Notes: generated by a model not told the origin, from the sequence alone. Shown: positions 17,523-26,526, counted from the first letter of the stretch. The stretch: 64,000 bases of DNA from JAKJBL01 sp964461335 (GCA_964461335.1 CAYWTY010000002.1:1-64000), one strand, 5' to 3'. A program made the numbers and translations.

Positions 17523-18968
17523 ATGCCTATGCTTACACTTGTAGCCCTAAGCACTCCTAAAAATATTTCACTTTCTGCACTTTCATGCTGCAAAAATGCA
17601 AAAACGCTCTTTGTGCAGACTGCTAAGACACCCTGCGTGCAGCCCCTTGTTGAGGTAGGGCTCGACTTTTTAAGTATGGACGAGCTCTATGCAGAAAGTG
17701 CGGATTTCCCCTCTTTAAACGAAGCAATATGTAAAACGCTTTTAAAAGCATGTGAAAAGGGCGATGTTGTATATGCAGTGCCTGGCAGCGGCATAAGCGA
17801 GGCGCTTATGGGGCTAAGCTTAAAAGCGAAAGCGCATGGCATATGCGTAAAGTTTATTGCAGGTGCGGGCTTTGCGCAGTCTTGCATAAGCGAAGCTGCA
17901 CTCGGCTTTGACGAATATAGGGTTTCAGCTGCTTCAGCCTTAACTGCACCAATAAACCCTGCTGTTGCGCTTGCAATAGAAGAGCTTGACTCGAGCTTAT
18001 CTGCAGGCGAGGTTAAGCTTATGCTTCTTGAATACTACCCGAGCAGCCACAGCGTTGAGTTTTGCACATTGCAAAACAACGGCTGCTACAATATTAAAAC
18101 TATTCCGCTTTTTGAGCTTGACAGGCAGGCGCACTACAATGCACCAACAGTTGTTTTAGTTAAGCCGCTTCCATTGCTTTCGCTTGAGCGCTTTGGCTTT
18201 AATGAGCTTGAAGCGATTATTGCGTATTTGCGCGGGCCTAAGGGCTGCCCTTGGGATAGGGAGCAGACGCATGAAAGCCTTAAAAAGAACATGGTTGAAG
18301 AATGTTATGAGGCGCTTGAAGCAATAGAAAATAAAGATGACAGCGCGCTGTGCGAGGAGCTTGGGGATGTGCTTTTGCAATGCGTGCTCCATGCAGAAAT
18401 AGCCAGAGAGCGGGGCAGCTTTTGTGCAAGGGATATCATAAGCACACTTGTAGAAAAGCTTATTTACAGGCATCCCCATGTGTTTAAAGGCACAAATGCA
18501 GCTTCAGCAGAAGCTGTAATAGAAAAATGGGAGCAGCTTAAAAAAGCGGAAAAGCAGTTTTTAACACATGGCGATGTACTTAGCGCTGTGCCAAAGAACC
18601 TGCCAAGCCTAATGCGCGCGAATAAGCTCCAGTTAAAGGCGAGCCAAGCAGGCTTTGACTGGGATAATGCAGCTTTGGCGCTTAACAAGCTTGAAGAAGA
18701 GCTTTTAGAGCTTAAAGAAGCGCTAAACGGCTCTGGTGATGAAGCTAGTGAGCTTGGGGATTTGCTTTTTGCAGCAGTTAATGTTGCAAGGCTCTTAAAG
18801 CTTGAGCCTGAGGAGCTTCTATCAAAAGCCTCTGAGAAGTTCACCCGCCGTTTCATAGCTATGGAAGCGCTTGCCCTAAGCCGCAATGGGGAGTTTCTAA
18901 AACTCAGCCTTTTAGAAAAGGACAAGCTTTGGGATGAAGTCAAAATCACCGAAAATAGCCAAATATAA
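17523..18968 (+). CDS. mazG: MazG/YabN nucleotide pyrophosphohydrolase with degenerate TP-methylase domain
   Basis: The C-terminal half (about residues 235-481) has two MazG-type helical domains: GPKGCPWDREQTHESLKKN and the EECYEALEAI...EELGDVLLQ metal-binding helices, then a second EEELLELKEA...SELGDLLFA set. MazG hydrolyses NTPs to NMP and PPi. The N-terminal half aligns in layout with the tetrapyrrole methylase domain of YabN but lacks the usual GLGPGD start and RT-HP segment, so methylase activity is doubtful. 481 residues is the family length. AAGGAGG overlaps the end of spoVB. Confidence 0.92.
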   Translation: MPMLTLVALSTPKNISLSALSCCKNAKTLFVQTAKTPCVQPLVEVGLDFLSMDELYAESADFPSLNEAICKTLLKACEKGDVVYAVPGSGISEALMGLSLKAKAHGICVKFIAGAGFAQSCISEAALGFDEYRVSAASALTAPINPAVALAIEELDSSLSAGEVKLMLLEYYPSSHSVEFCTLQNNGCYNIKTIPLFELDRQAHYNAPTVVLVKPLPLLSLERFGFNELEAIIAYLRGPKGCPWDREQTHESLKKNMVEECYEALEAIENKDDSALCEELGDVLLQCVLHAEIARERGSFCARDIISTLVEKLIYRHPHVFKGTNAASAEAVIEKWEQLKKAEKQFLTHGDVLSAVPKNLPSLMRANKLQLKASQAGFDWDNAALALNKLEEELLELKEALNGSGDEASELGDLLFAAVNVARLLKLEPEELLSKASEKFTRRFIAMEALALSRNGEFLKLSLLEKDKLWDEVKITENSQI

Positions 18969-18980
18969 GCAATAAAGGTA

Positions 18981-19009
18981 TTGAATAACGCAGAAAAGGC
19001 TGATACAAT
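18981..19009 (+). promoter_or_regulatory. Sigma-A type promoter of hup
   Basis: TTGAAT (18981-18986), 17-base spacer, TACAAT (19004-19009), in the 99 bases between mazG and hup. A GAGGAGG ribosome site follows. Confidence 0.65.
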
Positions 19010-19067
19010 AGTTTCGCAATAGTGCAATTTTGGTTTCCGAAAGATAAAATGAGGAGGATTCTCGGGT

Positions 19068-19340
19068 ATGAACAAAGCTGATTTAGTCGCAGCAATCGCA
19101 GAAAAGAGCGGCCTGCCAAAAAAAGATGCAGATAAGGCGCTAAGCGCATTCATTGCTGCAGTAACAGAAGCGCTTCAAGCCGACGATAAGGTCCAAATAG
19201 TTGGGTTTGGCGTATTTGAGGCAAAGCACCGCGAAGCGCGCAAAGGCCACAACCCCATGACTGGGGCTGAAATTGATATTCCGGCATCTGTTGCGCCTTC
19301 CTTTAAGGCTGGCAAAGCGCTAAAGGATGCGTTGAATTAA
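19068..19340 (+). CDS. hup: HU family DNA-binding protein
   Basis: Nucleoid-associated histone-like protein. The 90-residue chain begins MNKADLVAAIAEKSGL and has the conserved beta-arm region GFGVFEAKHREARKGHNPMT that inserts into the minor groove. It has its own promoter and a strong terminator, so it is likely expressed at a high level and independently of mazG. In related genomes an S4-domain protein and yabP/yabQ follow; here serS converges instead. Confidence 0.97.
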   Translation: MNKADLVAAIAEKSGLPKKDADKALSAFIAAVTEALQADDKVQIVGFGVFEAKHREARKGHNPMTGAEIDIPASVAPSFKAGKALKDALN

Positions 19341-19350
19341 TCTAAGTCGT

Positions 19351-19400
19351 AAGCCAAAAAAGCTCCGCGCCTTATTCAGGGTGCGGAGCTTTTGTGGCTT
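19351..19400. terminator. Bidirectional terminator between hup and serS
   Basis: Nested inverted repeat: AAGCCA/TGGCTT outside and AGCTCCGC (19361-19368)/GCGGAGCT (19383-19390) inside, with A-run on the left and T-run on the right, so it serves both converging genes. Confidence 0.85.
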
Positions 19401-19410
19401 AAGTTACGTT

Positions 19411-20691
19411 TTACAACACAGGTTCAATGATGTTTGCGCCCATATACGGCACGAGCACTTTGGGGATTTTTATAGAGCCATCCTGCTGCTGGAAGTTTTC
19501 TAAAATTGCGGCAACTGTGCGGCCTATTGCAACGCCTGAGCCATTTAACGTATGCAAAAACTCCGGCTTTGATTTATTTTCCCTGCGGAAGCGGATATTC
19601 GCGCGCCTTGATTGAAAATCCTCAAAGTTTGAGCAGGAGCTGATTTCTACATATCTTCCATAGCTTGGCATATACACTTCTATATCGTATGTTTTTGCGG
19701 ATGCAAAGCCTAAGTCGCCTGTGCAAAGCGATACAACCCTGTATGCAAGCCCAAGCTTTTTTAGCACAAGCTCAGCGTCTTTTGTGAGCGCTTCAAGCTC
19801 AGCGTAGGAAGTTTCGGGGCTTGCGAATTTAACGAGCTCTACCTTGTTAAACTGGTGCTGGCGGATAAGCCCGCGCGTATCCCTGCCTGCGCTGCCTGCT
19901 TCAGCCCTAAAGCATGCGCTGTATGCGCAGTATTTAACAGGGAGCTCCTCCAGTAAAAGAATGTCGTCGCGGAACATATTTGTAACAGGCACTTCAGCAG
20001 TTGGTATTAAAAAATAGTCTGAATTTGTGAGCTTAAACGCATCATCTTCAAACTTGGGTAGCTGGCCTGTACCAACCATGCTTGCCCTGTTTACTATAAA
20101 CGGAGGGAAGATTTCCGTATAGCCACTCTCGCATGTGTGCGTATCTAAATAAAAGTTTATTATTGCGCGCTCAAGCCTTGCGCCAAGCCCTTTGTAAAAA
20201 GTAAAGCGTGAGCCTGTTACTTTGGCTGCAGTAGCAAAGTCGAGTATGCCCAAGCTTTCGCCAAGCTCCCAGTGCGGCTTTGGCTCAAAGTTGAACAGAG
20301 GAGGGTCGCCACAAATGCGAAGCGCTTTATTTTCGGTTTCGTTTATACCTATTGGCACACTTTCATGCGGGATATTTGGGAGGGTATATAAAAGCGAACT
20401 AAGCTCTGTTTCAAGCTCTAAAAGTTCTGCGTCAAGCTCTTTAATATTTTGTGCAAGAAGCTTCATTTCTTCCATAAGCAGAGTTGTATCTTCATTGCTG
20501 CGTTTTAAGGCTGGGATTTTTGCGCTTGCTTCATTGCGGCGGCTCTTAAGTGACTCTGCTTCAAAAAGCAGTTTTTTGCGCTTTAAGTCAACTTCTAAAA
20601 GCGCGTCAATATCTGCGCCTTTTTCCTGCCTGTTTTTAAGCGCAGTTTTTATAAACTCCGGGTTTTCGCGTATTCGCTTTATATCGAGCAT
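19411..20691 (-). CDS. serS: Serine--tRNA ligase
   Basis: Class II synthetase of 426 residues that charges tRNA-Ser. The N-terminal coiled-coil arm (about residues 30-100) that contacts the tRNA long variable arm is present, followed by motif 2 (FRAEAGSAGRDTRGLIRQHQ) and motif 3 (SGVAIGRTVAAILEN). Start 20691 (MLDIKRIREN) follows AAGGA by 5 bases. I found no T-box in the leader between argS and serS. Confidence 0.97.
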   Translation of the reverse strand: MLDIKRIRENPEFIKTALKNRQEKGADIDALLEVDLKRKKLLFEAESLKSRRNEASAKIPALKRSNEDTTLLMEEMKLLAQNIKELDAELLELETELSSLLYTLPNIPHESVPIGINETENKALRICGDPPLFNFEPKPHWELGESLGILDFATAAKVTGSRFTFYKGLGARLERAIINFYLDTHTCESGYTEIFPPFIVNRASMVGTGQLPKFEDDAFKLTNSDYFLIPTAEVPVTNMFRDDILLLEELPVKYCAYSACFRAEAGSAGRDTRGLIRQHQFNKVELVKFASPETSYAELEALTKDAELVLKKLGLAYRVVSLCTGDLGFASAKTYDIEVYMPSYGRYVEISSCSNFEDFQSRRANIRFRRENKSKPEFLHTLNGSGVAIGRTVAAILENFQQQDGSIKIPKVLVPYMGANIIEPVL

Positions 20692-20787
20692 GCTTCCTTG
20701 TATGATATACAGATGGCAAAAGCCGTGTGTAGTCATACGCTCCTTCCAAAGTTTTTGCTATAGTTTGGATAGGTGCTGTTGCCTGTT

Positions 20788-22476
20788 CTACATTCGTTCA
20801 GGCGCTTCAAGCCCAATAAGGTTTAGCCCCTGTAAAAGAACAGACTTAACAGCTTCTGTAAGCGCAAGCCGCGCGTTTTCTAAGGCAGCAGCTTCGCCCA
20901 AAATCCGCTGGTTGTAATAAAACTTATTATATGCCTTAGCAAGCGCAATAACAGCGCGGCTAATGTAGTAAGGCTCATACTTTACGCTAGCTTCGAGGAT
21001 TGCTTTAGGAAATGCGCTAAGCTGGCGCAGCACATTTAGAGAATCCTCATCGCTGAGCAAAGTATAGTCGACTTCTGTTCGCTCAAGCCCCTCTGCCTTT
21101 CTAAGTACAGCAGAGCAGCGCGCATGGGTGTATTGGGCATAGGGGCCTGTTTCCCCATCAAAATTGAGCGCATTTTCATAGCTGAAGACATTATCCTTAA
21201 TTCGGCTGTTATAGAGTGCGTTGAACACAACTGCGCCTACTCCTACCATTTGCGCAACCTTGGGTTTATCCTCAAGCTCAGGAGACTTTTCGCTTATTAT
21301 TGAAAGCGTTTTTTCAATTGCCCTGTTTAGGACATCCTCAAGGAAAACAACCATGCCCTTTCGCGTAGAGATTGTACCATTTTGCATGCTTACCATACCA
21401 AAAGGCACATGCACGAGTGAGTTTGCCCACTCATAGCCCATAAGCTCTATAACTTTAAAGCATTGCTTAAAGTGCAGGTTTTGCTGGTAGGCAACAACAT
21501 AAAGGCATTTTTCAAAATTATATGTATCCTTGCGGTAGAGCGCTGCAGCAATATCACGCGTTGCATAAAGCGTTGCACCGTCAGAGCGCAGCACTATACA
21601 TGGGGGCATATCATAATCTGAAAGCTCTACCAAGTATGCGCCATTATCAAGGCGGAGCAGGTTTTTATCTTCAAGCTCCTCAATAACCCTGTTCATTTTA
21701 TCATTATAAAAACTTTCGCCAGCATAGCTGTCAAACTCTATGCCAAGCATTGAATATACACGGCCAACTTCATGGAGCGTAAGCGCCTTAAACCATTCAA
21801 AGAGCTTTAGCGCCTCGTCGTCACCATCTTCAATGCGCTTAAACCAAACGCGTGCTTCATCGTTAAGGCGTTCGTCCTCTTTTGCTTCTTTGTGAAAGCG
21901 TACATAAAGCTCAAGCAGCGCGCGTATGGAGTTGCGCTCTACTTCTTCTTTATTGCCCCAGCGCCTGTAAGCAACAATAAGCTTGCCAAACTGCGTGCCC
22001 CAGTCGCCAAGGTGGTTTATGCCTATGCATTTATAGCCCAAATACTCGTAAATGCGGTAGAGCGAATGCCCTATTACTGTTGAGCTTAAATGGCCTATAT
22101 GGAACGGTTTTGCAATATTTATTGAGGAGTAGTCTATGCAGATAAACTTGCCCTTGCCAATGTCTTTTGAGCCATAGCCAGGTTTTCTTATAGCCTCAAG
22201 CACAGCTTTTGCAAACTCCTCTTGTTTTATAAAGAAGTTCACATACCCGCCTACAACTTCTGTTTTTAAAACAAACTCAGGCAGAGGCGCATGGCAAGCA
22301 AAATCCGCTGCAATAGAATTTGGTGATTTCTTAAGTGTTTTTGCAAGCCGAAAACACGGAAGCGCAAAATCGCCCATCTCTTGTTCAGGCGGGGTTTCAA
22401 GCAAATTTTCTGCTTCTTCAATATCAATTGAGCAATACGCGGCAATCGCTTCGCCAAGCTTTTTTGAAAAATCCAT
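20788..22476 (-). CDS. argS: Arginine--tRNA ligase
   Basis: Class I synthetase, 562 residues from MDFSKKLG. The N-terminal additional domain, the HIGH-like motif HIGHLSSTVIGHSLYRIYE, an RKG-type loop (STRKGMVVFLEDVL) and the DALR anticodon-binding domain at the C terminus are all visible. Start 22476 follows GGGGA. Same direction as serS with a gap of about 95 bases. Confidence 0.97.
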   Translation of the reverse strand: MDFSKKLGEAIAAYCSIDIEEAENLLETPPEQEMGDFALPCFRLAKTLKKSPNSIAADFACHAPLPEFVLKTEVVGGYVNFFIKQEEFAKAVLEAIRKPGYGSKDIGKGKFICIDYSSINIAKPFHIGHLSSTVIGHSLYRIYEYLGYKCIGINHLGDWGTQFGKLIVAYRRWGNKEEVERNSIRALLELYVRFHKEAKEDERLNDEARVWFKRIEDGDDEALKLFEWFKALTLHEVGRVYSMLGIEFDSYAGESFYNDKMNRVIEELEDKNLLRLDNGAYLVELSDYDMPPCIVLRSDGATLYATRDIAAALYRKDTYNFEKCLYVVAYQQNLHFKQCFKVIELMGYEWANSLVHVPFGMVSMQNGTISTRKGMVVFLEDVLNRAIEKTLSIISEKSPELEDKPKVAQMVGVGAVVFNALYNSRIKDNVFSYENALNFDGETGPYAQYTHARCSAVLRKAEGLERTEVDYTLLSDEDSLNVLRQLSAFPKAILEASVKYEPYYISRAVIALAKAYNKFYYNQRILGEAAALENARLALTEAVKSVLLQGLNLIGLEAPERM

Positions 22477-22555
22477 CTTTTCCCCATAGAAAAATATTAA
22501 TAAAAGTCGCAAGTTTTAGTATAGCAGAGTAAATAAAAAAGCGCAAAACAATTGC

Positions 22556-23395
22556 CTACATAAGCGCGTTATAAAGGCTTAGTAGAGTTTTAGGCAAAAG
22601 CGCCTCTGCACGGCAGGCAGTATCAAGCCCAAGCAAAGAAAGTGCTTGCTGAATTTGCTCTTCGCTGTAGTAATTTATAAGGTTGTTGAATAGAGTCTTT
22701 CTTCGCATTGAAAAGGCAAGTTTAAGAAAAGCGAGAAAACCCTTTTGCGGCAGGGGAGGGGGCTTTTGTTCAAGGAGCACAACTGCAGAGCGAACCTTGG
22801 GCTGCGGGTAAAAAGAGGATGGCGGAAGCTGCATAAGGCGCCTTGCGTTGTAGGCGCTATTAGCGGCTATTGTAAGCGGGCCATATGCGCGCTCAGTCGG
22901 GTTTGCAAAAAAGCGGTCTGCAGCTTCAAGCTGGAGCATAAGCGCCATGCGGCAAATTGGAAGCTCTGAACTTAAAAGCTTATACATAATAGGCGAAGTG
23001 ATTGCATAGGGCAGGTTGCCCGCAACAAGAAACGGGCGGTTCCCAAGCTCTTTATAAAGGCATGAAAAGTCTTGTTTAAGGAAGTCGCCTGTAAGCACTT
23101 TTAGGTTTTTATGCGGATAAGCTGCTTTTAGCGCGCATGAGAGCACATCATCAAGCTCAACAGCAACAACTCTTTCTGCGCGTAAAATAAGCGCTTCTGT
23201 AAGGCTCCCAAGCCCAGGGCCGATTTCAAGCACAGCTTGCCCAGCCGGGTTAAGCGCATTAATAATTTCATCGCGCTTAGCTTCATCAATTAGGAAGTTT
23301 TGTGAAAGCGAGCGCTTTGGCATAATGCCAAGGCAGCTTAGGCGCTCGCGCACACCAGCTGCGCTTACAAGTTTTGTGCTAAAAACATCTGTCAT
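22556..23395 (-). CDS. rsmA: 16S rRNA dimethyladenosine transferase RsmA (KsgA)
   Basis: Dimethylates two adjacent adenines in the 3' hairpin of 16S rRNA. Motifs SQNFLID, VLEIGPGLGSLTEAL (SAM binding) and the catalytic NLPYAITSPI are present; 279 residues. The start overlaps the stop of the preceding yabE-like gene by four bases. The order yabE-(rnmV)-ksgA of Bacillus is kept except that rnmV (ribonuclease M5) is missing here. Confidence 0.96.
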   Translation of the reverse strand: MTDVFSTKLVSAAGVRERLSCLGIMPKRSLSQNFLIDEAKRDEIINALNPAGQAVLEIGPGLGSLTEALILRAERVVAVELDDVLSCALKAAYPHKNLKVLTGDFLKQDFSCLYKELGNRPFLVAGNLPYAITSPIMYKLLSSELPICRMALMLQLEAADRFFANPTERAYGPLTIAANSAYNARRLMQLPPSSFYPQPKVRSAVVLLEQKPPPLPQKGFLAFLKLAFSMRRKTLFNNLINYYSEEQIQQALSLLGLDTACRAEALLPKTLLSLYNALM

Positions 23396-24588
23396 TTGAG
23401 TATTTGAATTGCAACATTATATTTTCTGCCCCATTTAAGGCATTCGCGTTTAGTGTTCATAAAAACATCAACTTGGTTTCTGTCGCCTTTGTGTGCGCCA
23501 AAAGCGCCCGTATCCTGTGCAATGCAATAGCCGTAGCCCGGGATATAGAGCTTTGTGCCGTAGGGTATAAGGTTTGTGTTTACTGCAACATAGCCGATTT
23601 TTGGCCACCTGCCTGTTGCTGTGCGGCGGCCTGTGTGCGTGTATGCTGTAATTTCACTAATTTGAATAGTTGAATGTACCTGCTCCTTTGTAGGCGCAGG
23701 GCGCCACTCGCGCTCATCGCCAGTTAGACTCGTTTGGAATTTTGTTTTTGTGCCTACAACCGTTACTCTGTCTACAGCTGCTTTTAGTATAATTTGGTTC
23801 ATAACTTCGCGTGACGTTAGCTCGCCGTCTTTATATACAAGCTCGCGCACAACGAGCTTTTCGCCGTCTTCGCCTTCAGTTTTAAGTATCGGCTCCTGAT
23901 AGGGTGGCTTATAGCGCGAATTGTCGCGGATAATCTGCTCTTTGCATACAATGGTTTTGTTTACTGTTTCGTATTCCTTACGCACATCTAGGTGGCGGAT
24001 GCGCATCCCAGGCGCAACATCTTCAAACGGCAAGCGCGTAAGCTCATCCTCAGCATCATAGCTTACCCCTGCACGCTCAAGCGCCTCGCCTACTGTACCC
24101 TCATGCATTGACAAAAGCGTGACTTTGCCTGCTGAAGCAACAGCAACAGGGAAGCTGCTTTTTATTGTGAGCCTCATATCTTTAATAAGCGCAGATGTTG
24201 GCTCATAATTCATAGAATCCGACTCTAAAAGCGTAATTGCATTATTTTTTAAAAGCGCTGAAACTGAATCTGCTTTTGTAAGAACCTTATGCTCGCGGCC
24301 TTTATAAACTAAGGTAACAGGTATAGATGTGTCGCTAAATAAAAGCGCCCACCCCAAAAATGCGGCAGAAAGCAAAATTGAGGAAATTAGAAGCAAAGCT
24401 ACATGCTGCGGCATAGCTTCATATGCGGGCGCTGTCTCTACGCCTTTAGCTGAAGGCTTAAAGATATTTAATATATACGCCTTAAGCATTTTTGCGCTTT
24501 TAAACAAAGGCTCTATGCCTTGTTGCCTTAGCTTTACCTTTTTAGGTTTTAATGGCGCTTTTACGCGCCCAAAATGCGGTGCTTTCAT
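23392..24588 (-). CDS. yabE: YabE-like cell-wall protein (DUF348, G5 and 3D domains)
   Basis: A membrane-anchored or secreted wall-remodelling protein related to Bacillus YabE and actinobacterial Rpf proteins. A single membrane helix lies at about residues 68-90. DUF348 ubiquitin-like repeats follow (about 95-230), then a G5 domain (about 215-300) and a C-terminal 3D domain (about 310-398) with the aspartates in AQDTGA and GDRNQVDVF. The 3D domain is the lytic transglycosylase-like domain of MltA type. 398 residues. Operon with rsmA. Confidence 0.92.
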   Translation of the reverse strand: MKAPHFGRVKAPLKPKKVKLRQQGIEPLFKSAKMLKAYILNIFKPSAKGVETAPAYEAMPQHVALLLISSILLSAAFLGWALLFSDTSIPVTLVYKGREHKVLTKADSVSALLKNNAITLLESDSMNYEPTSALIKDMRLTIKSSFPVAVASAGKVTLLSMHEGTVGEALERAGVSYDAEDELTRLPFEDVAPGMRIRHLDVRKEYETVNKTIVCKEQIIRDNSRYKPPYQEPILKTEGEDGEKLVVRELVYKDGELTSREVMNQIILKAAVDRVTVVGTKTKFQTSLTGDEREWRPAPTKEQVHSTIQISEITAYTHTGRRTATGRWPKIGYVAVNTNLIPYGTKLYIPGYGYCIAQDTGAFGAHKGDRNQVDVFMNTKRECLKWGRKYNVAIQILK

Positions 24589-24623
24589 ATATTGCCTGCT
24601 TCTTTTAAACTTGGCTTAATGCT

Positions 24624-25151
24624 TCACTCATGCAAAAGCCTGTCTAAAAGCTCCTGATAAACCCCCTGCGCTTTATTTGGCCAGGCGTCGCATGCAGCTT
24701 GAGCAAGCGCTGCAGTCGGGAACTCAAGCGAGAGGCTCAGCATGTTCTTTTGCTTGTCCATCAGCTTAAAAAGCGCTAAATACCCGCCGTCAGGGAGCCT
24801 TGTCTGGCTTGCATGAAACTGCGCCCTTTCTTTAATAAGCGTGCGGTTTCCGCTTGCTAAAGCTTCGAGCTTTTTGCGGAGCGAGTGGGGGAGATTTTCA
24901 CGAAAGAGCGAGAGCATCTCAGCCCCTTTTTGCGATACACGGTACCCCTGGCCAAATGCCATAGGGATTGCCGCAACATGCGCATCCTCTTCAAGCTCTG
25001 ATAAAAGCGATTGAAAATCGAAGTAATCCATAAGCCCTTGTTCAGCAAATACTTTAAAGAATTCGTTGCGCGTAAGCTCAAAATCCACTTCATTTAGGAA
25101 ATACAGGAGCATGAGTTTTTTTCGTTCGTCTCCGTGTGAAAAGTATGGCAT
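24624..25151 (-). CDS. DUF4364 family protein (winged-helix-like)
   Basis: A 175-residue protein of a family seen almost only in Clostridia. The N-terminal 80 residues look like a winged-helix module (LMLLYFLNEVDFELTRNEF, then a SELEEDAHV and a GYRVSQKGAEML wing), so DNA binding is plausible but unproven. It precedes yabE on the same strand by about 35 bases. A TATACT element lies shortly upstream. Confidence 0.8.
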   Translation of the reverse strand: MPYFSHGDERKKLMLLYFLNEVDFELTRNEFFKVFAEQGLMDYFDFQSLLSELEEDAHVAAIPMAFGQGYRVSQKGAEMLSLFRENLPHSLRKKLEALASGNRTLIKERAQFHASQTRLPDGGYLALFKLMDKQKNMLSLSLEFPTAALAQAACDAWPNKAQGVYQELLDRLLHE

Positions 25152-25219
25152 ATAATCACCGCCCTGTTAAAGTATAGCATATGAAGGGCTGCTTAGCGAG
25201 AGCAGCCTCAATTTACCGC

Positions 25220-25247
25220 TTGCAAAAAGGGCCTCTTTATGTATAAT
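25220..25247 (+). promoter_or_regulatory. Sigma-A type promoter of the tRNA region
   Basis: TTGCAA (25220-25225), 16-base spacer and a consensus TATAAT (25242-25247), about 35 bases before tRNA-Val. It could drive tRNA-Val, the structured RNA and tRNA-Gln. Confidence 0.7.
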
Positions 25248-25282
25248 AGAAAGTGCACCTTGCGTAATATAAAACAGGTCAA

Positions 25283-25359
25283 GGGGTTATAGCTCAGCTG
25301 GTCAGAGCGCTACGTTGACATCGTAGAGGCCGTTGGTTCGATCCCAACTAATCCCACCA
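25283..25359 (+). tRNA. tRNA-Val (anticodon GAC)
   Basis: Complete cloverleaf: acceptor GGGGTTA pairs with TAATCCC, the anticodon stem CTACG/CGTAG closes a TTGACAT loop giving GAC, and the T arm GTTGG-TTCGATC-CCAAC is perfect. CCA is encoded. 77 bases. Confidence 0.96.
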
Positions 25360-25360
25360 T

Positions 25361-25535
25361 AATCCTATGGTGTGCGTCACGTCCCGGTTATAAACCCACA
25401 GAGTGACGTCGGGAGCACGCGTCGGCGCTCCCAGCTCAGGCGGTTTTCCGCAAAGAGCTGCAACGCCGCAGCGCACCCACCTGCCGAGAGGCGGGTGTTA
25501 TAACAAGGCGAACGGCACCACGGGATTATTTTTTT
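25361..25535 (+). ncRNA. Candidate structured RNA between two tRNA genes
   Basis: The segment is closed by AATCC..TGGTG (25361-25372) pairing with CACCA..GGATT (25516-25527) and is followed by seven or more T. Inside are hairpins CGTCAC/GTGACG (25375-25408), GGGAGC/GCTCCC (25411-25432), AGCTC/GAGCT with inner GCGG/CCGC (25433-25459) and CACCTGCC/GGCGGGTG with a GAGA loop (25478-25497). GTTATAA (25387-25393) can also pair TTATAAC (25498-25504), as a pseudoknot or alternative fold. About 170 bases with a terminator-like end resembles a free-standing RNA. A 6S RNA is possible but I cannot confirm the family. No ORF is present. Confidence 0.55.
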
Positions 25536-25546
25536 AGATTTTTTAT

Positions 25547-25620
25547 TGCGGAATTGTGTAATGGTAGCACCTACGACTCTGACTCGTATTGTCTAGGTTC
25601 AAATCCTAGTTCCGCAGCCA
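25547..25620 (+). tRNA. tRNA-Gln (anticodon CTG)
   Basis: Acceptor TGCGGAA pairs with TTCCGCA, anticodon stem TACGA/TCGTA closes a CTCTGAC loop giving CTG, T arm CTAGG-TTCAAAT-CCTAG is perfect, CCA is encoded. 74 bases. Downstream is a weak T-rich terminator (about 25634-25661). Confidence 0.96.
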
Positions 25621-25834
25621 AAATGTAAGTCTTGAAACCTTTGTGTTTTAGGGCTTTTTTTATGCTTCCCCATATGTATTTTGGGTTACACTTATCTGCC
25701 CTTTTTGTTGATGTTCTTTATAAGTTTGCGCATACGGACGGTGCATTTTACTTGTTAGATTTTTTGAGGTATCGAAAAAGCAGAAATAAAGGCATAGCCG
25801 ATACAGCTATACCTTTTTGGCAGCGGGTAGTAGT

Positions 25835-26155
25835 TTAATTGCCCAATGTAACAATATTATACCGTTCTGGCAACGATGCATCCGCTTGAACCATGGACAT
25901 TATGCGCCTTGCGGGGCCATCCGGCATGTTGCGCCCAGACTCCCAAGCTTCAACCGTCTTTTGAGATACGCCCATAAAACCAGCAAAAGATGCTTGCGTC
26001 ATTTTTAAGCTATTCCTAATCTGCTTGATTTCTTCGGATTTATATTCCTTTATTGGAGCTATGGCAATCTTCGTTGTCTTTAGTTTTCGCTTGCCCTCAG
26101 CATGTTCCAGGGCTTGTGTTAAACCTTCCATAATTCCATTATATACGTTTTCCAT
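25835..26155 (-). CDS. higA: HigA-type antitoxin (XRE family)
   Basis: 106-residue protein whose middle (about residues 40-95) is an XRE helix-turn-helix: IRNSLKMTQASFAGFMGVSQKTVEAWESGRNMPDGPARR is the classic antitoxin/NadS-like arrangement. It would neutralise the upstream toxin and repress the promoter. It starts two bases after the toxin stop, so the order is toxin first, antitoxin second, as in higBA. Base use is less GC-biased at third positions than its neighbours, in keeping with acquisition next to a tRNA gene. Confidence 0.85.
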   Translation of the reverse strand: MENVYNGIMEGLTQALEHAEGKRKLKTTKIAIAPIKEYKSEEIKQIRNSLKMTQASFAGFMGVSQKTVEAWESGRNMPDGPARRIMSMVQADASLPERYNIVTLGN

Positions 26156-26157
26156 AT

Positions 26158-26502
26158 TTACACCTCCTGTTCCAATGCCCTTTCAAGCGCTTCTATTATT
26201 TTTTTGAAGTCATTCGCTTGTTTTTTTGTTAGGTTATCCTTCTCACCTTTTGTGTATGCATATATTAGATAGATGGTTTCCACCATTAGAAAATCTACAT
26301 AGGTTACCCGGGCGCTTCCGCGCTTTCCCTGCCCTTCAAACGCAAATCGCATTTTTCTAAGCCGACCAGTACCAGGAATCACTTTGCCGATTTTAGGATT
26401 ATCAAGGATCTCTTGCTGCAATCGGTTAAGATCATTATCCGTTAGCCCCATGTTCTTCCACTGCTGCTCAAAAGCTTCCGCCATAACAAACTCACGTTGC
26501 AT
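26158..26502 (-). CDS. higB: RelE/HigB-like toxin
   Basis: 114-residue toxin of the RelE/ParE superfamily (HigB branch). Recognisable parts are the N-terminal helices, GTGRLRKMRFAFEGQGKRGS (the basic beta-strand region likely to contact RNA) and YLIYAYTKGEKDNLTKKQ, a signature of this branch where K and E/D residues precede the last helix. It presumably cleaves ribosome-bound mRNA. Start ATG at 26502 follows AGGTGG with 4-5 bases spacing. Two bases separate it from higA. Specific subfamily is inferred. Confidence 0.85.
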   Translation of the reverse strand: MQREFVMAEAFEQQWKNMGLTDNDLNRLQQEILDNPKIGKVIPGTGRLRKMRFAFEGQGKRGSARVTYVDFLMVETIYLIYAYTKGEKDNLTKKQANDFKKIIEALERALEQEV

Positions 26503-26526
26503 GCAGCCACCTATCTTCCTATATTT

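Noticed and set aside
25632..25838. Plus-strand 68-codon ORF after tRNA-Gln
   Set aside because: No ribosome site, low-complexity hydrophobic translation, and it runs into the antisense of the antitoxin gene.
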